From: Spirochaetia bacterium
GTDB lineage: Bacteria; Spirochaetota; Spirochaetia; PWKH01
DNA length: 7,557 bases
Assembly: GCA_007128345.1 (NCBI GenBank)
Contig: SKXS01000081.1
Location: 1 to 7,557 of the forward strand
Reading direction: 5' to 3'
How positions within the stretch are numbered: position 1 is the first letter of the stretch; each line of letters opens with the position of its first letter. Position numbers and translations under genes: made by a program. Under the pieces are notes generated by a model. The model was not told the origin of the DNA, searched no databases, and saw only the letters and a program-made list of their open reading frames with translations. This document shows positions 5,736 to 7,557 of the stretch, in pieces.

Positions 5736-6179
5736 TCAGGGATTCACCTTGTGCTCTAAGACAGCATGCAGCCCAAGGATATAGCTGTAGGGGCCGAATC
5801 CGCATATCTGCCCTATGCACACCGGGGCCAGCACGGACACATGCCTGAAGGACTCCCGCTTGTATACATTGGAGATATGCACTTCCACGGTGGGAACCTC
5901 CGCTGCGCTGATGGCGTCCCGCAGGGCTATCGAGTAATGCGTGTAGGCGCCAGCATTCAGGACAATTCCGTCTGCTCTGCCGCGGCACTGCTGGATGAAC
6001 GTGACTATCTCGCCTTCAACGTTGGACTGGTAACATTCAAGCTCAATGCCCAGCTTCTTAGCCTCAGCGTAGAGATCGTTGTTGATGTCCTCCATGGACT
6101 TTCCGCCGTATATGCCGATCTCCCGCTTACCCAGCATATTGAGATTTGGTCCGTGTATTACTGCCACACGCTTGCGCAC
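5736..6179 (-). CDS. aroQ: type II 3-dehydroquinate dehydratase
   Basis: A 147-residue cytosolic enzyme converting 3-dehydroquinate to 3-dehydroshikimate in the shikimate pathway. Family members form dodecamers. All hallmark residues are present at canonical numbering: HGPNLNMLGKRE (9-20) with Arg19 on the lid, Tyr24 in IGIYGG (21-26), LNAG with Asn75, THYS with His81, EVHISN (99-104) with His101, and ESFR with Arg112. Length equals the family norm. Translation starts at a GTG (6177-6179), with AGGGGG eight bases upstream. It is first in a likely two-gene transcript with the divergent paralogue and is divergent from nagA. No other aro gene is in view. A catabolic quinate role is less likely than biosynthesis but cannot be excluded from the sequence. 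Confidence 0.95.
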   Translation of the reverse strand: MRKRVAVIHGPNLNMLGKREIGIYGGKSMEDINNDLYAEAKKLGIELECYQSNVEGEIVTFIQQCRGRADGIVLNAGAYTHYSIALRDAISAAEVPTVEVHISNVYKRESFRHVSVLAPVCIGQICGFGPYSYILGLHAVLEHKVNP

Positions 6180-6228
6180 CAGCTGTTCCCCCTACTATTT
6201 TTTACACTCATAATTCCGTAATCCCACA

Positions 6229-6257
6229 ATGATAATACCTTACGCGGCATACTGCAA
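6229..6257 (-). promoter_or_regulatory. sigma70-like promoter of aroQ
   Basis: On the minus strand, TTGCAG (6252-6257) and TATCAT (6229-6234, five of six -10 bases) are exactly 17 bases apart. Transcription would start near 6222, about 43 bases before the GTG start. The -35 lies inside TACTGCAAG (6250-6258, plus-strand reading), which is repeated at 6319-6327 near the nagA start, so one regulator could touch both promoters. Confidence 0.5.
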
Positions 6258-6279
6258 GTAGGATACAGACCTTGCCGCG
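6243..6279. repeat. GC-rich 7-bp inverted repeat enclosing a TACTGCAAG half-site
   Basis: CGCGGCA (6243-6249) and TGCCGCG (6273-6279) are perfect complements flanking 23 bases that begin with TACTGCAAG (6250-6258). The arms flank the aroQ -35. This may be a protein-binding arrangement or a cruciform-prone element; no T-run follows, so it is not a terminator. Confidence 0.4.
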
Positions 6280-6303
6280 CATCGCACCTGCTAGATGGAT
6301 GTA

Positions 6304-6312
6304 TGCTATACT
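6304..6312 (+). promoter_or_regulatory. extended -10 of the nagA promoter
   Basis: TGCTATACT (6304-6312) is an extended -10 (TGnTATACT, five of six for the hexamer). No -35-like hexamer lies 16-18 bases upstream, suggesting dependence on the TG motif or on an activator. The start point would be near 6319, inside the palindrome at 6311-6327. Confidence 0.4.
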
Positions 6313-6327
6313 TGCAGGTACTGCAAG
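6311..6327. promoter_or_regulatory. palindromic operator candidate at the nagA start region
   Basis: CTTGCAGGTACTGCAAG is a perfect 7-bp inverted repeat with a three-base centre. It overlaps the last two bases of the nagA -10 and covers the predicted start point, a position typical of a repressor site. The right half, with two central bases (TACTGCAAG, 6319-6327), is repeated exactly at 6250-6258 over the aroQ -35. I do not recognise it as a known NagC or NagR consensus. Confidence 0.45.
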
Positions 6328-6328
6328 C

Positions 6329-6333
6329 GAGGT
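6329..6333 (+). promoter_or_regulatory. ribosome-binding site that sets the nagA start
   Basis: GAGGT (6329-6333) places GAGG seven bases before the ATG at 6340. The longer open frame begins at an ATG at 6295, which lies upstream of the predicted -10 and has no such site, so the 6340 start is preferred. Confidence 0.6.
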
Positions 6334-6339
6334 ATACCA

Positions 6340-7500
6340 ATGGCTTCATCATACATGATAACAAACGGAAAGATCGTTACTCCAGAAGGCATACTTACCG
6401 GGGGCACCGTGATTGTCGAAAACGGGATTATCACCGATGTCATGGATCACATCACAGGGCATGATTCGTATCTGCAGATCGACGCACAGGGGGCTTACAT
6501 CGCCCCAGGATTCTGTGACATGCATATCCATGGATGTGCATCCTGGGGGTTTGACGCCGTCAATGCTGATGAGTTTGCCCAGGCTCAGGAATTCCTCGCC
6601 GAAAAAGGGGTACTCACGTTTCTTCCCACGCTCCAATGTGATGAGCAGGCTCTTCGTTCCCTCGCTTCCATCCTTGACGGACACCATGATCGTGATGCAG
6701 TACCGGGCATATATCTTGAAGGCCCCTTCGTCTCCACCTCTAAGCGTGGGGGCATCGAGTCCTGCAGGGTGCATCCCGCGGATACTGATCATCTCAAACA
6801 GGTGCTGGACTGGGGGAGAGGGCATATACGCATGATGACCATCGCTCCCGAACTTCCAGGCATCAAGCCAATCGTTGATATCCTCCTGGATGCAGGGGTG
6901 ATACCCGCGCTGGGGCATACGAAAGCTTCCTTCGATCAGGGCAGGGAACTTATGCACTACATTGAACAGCATTCGCCTCGCACACCAGTAACCGTGACCC
7001 ACCTGTTCAACGCATCGTCGGCCATATCACATAAGGAGCCGGGGCTCTCACTGCTCCCGTTTCTTGAACCTTGCTATTATGAACTGAACGCTGACGGGAC
7101 ACACGTGCATGACCGCATGCTGCAGTTCGTCCACCGGCACGGCCGCAGGGATCGACTGGTGCTGATCTCAGATGCCCTACTATCTGCAGGACTTGGGCAA
7201 CCAGCTGGAGATTCTTATGCATATTACGGAGAGCGGGTATACCGGAATCCGGAAGGAGCGGGGGTCTATCGAACGGCGGGAGATACCCTGGTCGGATCAT
7301 CGTCTCTGCTGACCGAAAGCATTATGCACTACCGCCAGGTAACCGGTGCTGATGTGTGCGATATCATGCGGGCTGCCAGCACCAATCCCTATGCACTTTT
7401 GAGGCTCAGTCACAAGCTTGGTGCTCTGGCTCCGGGATACCGGGCCGGGATAGTCCTCCTGGATAATGATATGCGTGTCCTGAAGTCCCTCCCGCTCTAG
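6340..7500 (+). CDS. nagA: N-acetylglucosamine-6-phosphate deacetylase
   Basis: A 386-residue amidohydrolase-superfamily enzyme that removes acetate from N-acetylglucosamine 6-phosphate to give glucosamine 6-phosphate, in amino-sugar and peptidoglycan recycling. Features in order (numbering from 6340): the N-terminal beta domain with ITNGKIVTPEG (7-17); PGFCDMHIHGC (56-66) with the His-x-His pair at 62 and 64; YLEGPF (125-130) with Glu127; LGHTKA (191-196) with His193; VTHLFNAS (219-226) with His221 and Asn224; DGTHVH (252-257) with His255; LISDAL (275-280) with the catalytic Asp278; and a C-terminal VGSSSLLTES (318-327) block. The usual HLFNAM is HLFNAS here. Length is normal. The codon-16 ATG of the open frame is chosen for its ribosome-binding site and because it gives the family-typical N-terminus. 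N-acetylgalactosamine-6-phosphate (AgaA-type) activity is the main alternative. No nagB or transporter is in the window. Confidence 0.92.
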   Translation: MASSYMITNGKIVTPEGILTGGTVIVENGIITDVMDHITGHDSYLQIDAQGAYIAPGFCDMHIHGCASWGFDAVNADEFAQAQEFLAEKGVLTFLPTLQCDEQALRSLASILDGHHDRDAVPGIYLEGPFVSTSKRGGIESCRVHPADTDHLKQVLDWGRGHIRMMTIAPELPGIKPIVDILLDAGVIPALGHTKASFDQGRELMHYIEQHSPRTPVTVTHLFNASSAISHKEPGLSLLPFLEPCYYELNADGTHVHDRMLQFVHRHGRRDRLVLISDALLSAGLGQPAGDSYAYYGERVYRNPEGAGVYRTAGDTLVGSSSLLTESIMHYRQVTGADVCDIMRAASTNPYALLRLSHKLGALAPGYRAGIVLLDNDMRVLKSLPL

Positions 7501-7557
7501 CGTGCTCCCGTCTGCCGACAGTTCCAGATACTCTCCACATAGCGCTGCTGCAGGTGC
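7497..7557 (-). CDS. possible C-terminal end of a convergent gene entering from the right edge
   Basis: On the minus strand a frame is open from the right edge and stops with TAG at 7497-7499, ending YVESIWNCRQTGAR. Its stop overlaps the nagA stop (7498-7500) by two bases, a common convergent arrangement. Only 19 residues are visible and no family can be named, so this is tentative. Confidence 0.3.
   Translation of the reverse strand, partial: HLQQRYVESIWNCRQTGAR

Noticed and set aside
5261..6179. One frameshifted dehydroquinase gene rather than two genes
   Set aside because: Each frame covers a whole AroQ-length fold with its own start and stop, and the homologous segments occur twice in order. 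This is duplication, not a split gene.
6295..6339. Upstream ATG adding 15 residues to NagA
   Set aside because: It lies upstream of the predicted -10, lacks a ribosome-binding site, and adds a Cys-rich tail (DVCYTCRYCKRG) foreign to the family. The ATG at 6340 has GAGGT at the right distance.

Overview
The window is bacterial chromosomal DNA with mid-range GC. It carries short, mostly single-gene transcription units on alternating strands, and several starts have strong Shine-Dalgarno sites. No tRNA, rRNA, CRISPR array, insertion sequence or phage gene is visible. A secreted, aromatic-rich outer-surface-like protein and a lipoprotein with a relaxed lipobox point to a Gram-negative-type envelope. 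A spirochaete (Spirochaetaceae-like) would fit, but that is a weak inference from gene flavour only.

Layout: (1) 1-488, minus: 5' part of an exported protein of unknown function with its own promoter. (2) 489-1038: gene-poor, AT-richer stretch with what may be a decayed Fic-family gene (about 655-984, plus). (3) 1039-1851, minus: cysQ, a 3'(2'),5'-bisphosphate nucleotidase. (4) 2042-2497, plus: small putative lipoprotein, divergent from cysQ and convergent with (5) 2518-3462, minus: a two-domain GNAT acetyltransferase. (6) 3463-3765: divergent regulatory region with nested inverted repeats. (7) 3766-5046, plus: otnK, a four-carbon acid sugar (3-oxo-tetronate) kinase. (8) 5261-5707 and 5736-6179, minus: a tandem pair of type II 3-dehydroquinate dehydratase homologues. 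The first transcribed (aroQ) has every catalytic residue; the second has lost most of the active site. (9) 6180-6339: divergent regulatory region with a palindromic operator-like site. (10) 6340-7500, plus: nagA, an N-acetylglucosamine-6-phosphate deacetylase, whose stop overlaps the stop of a possible convergent gene entering from the right edge.

The recognisable functions are housekeeping or carbohydrate metabolism: PAP recycling, shikimate pathway, sugar-acid phosphorylation and amino-sugar catabolism. They do not form one pathway. Three items deserve a second look. The first is the intact but active-site-stripped AroQ paralogue immediately downstream of a perfect AroQ. The second is a recurrent TTGCAG element, placed exactly 17 nt before -10-like hexamers at three promoters and repeated as a palindrome at the nagA start region. 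The third is the nested inverted-repeat leader of otnK. The Fic remnant is a weaker lead. I did not find a convincing multi-gene new system.
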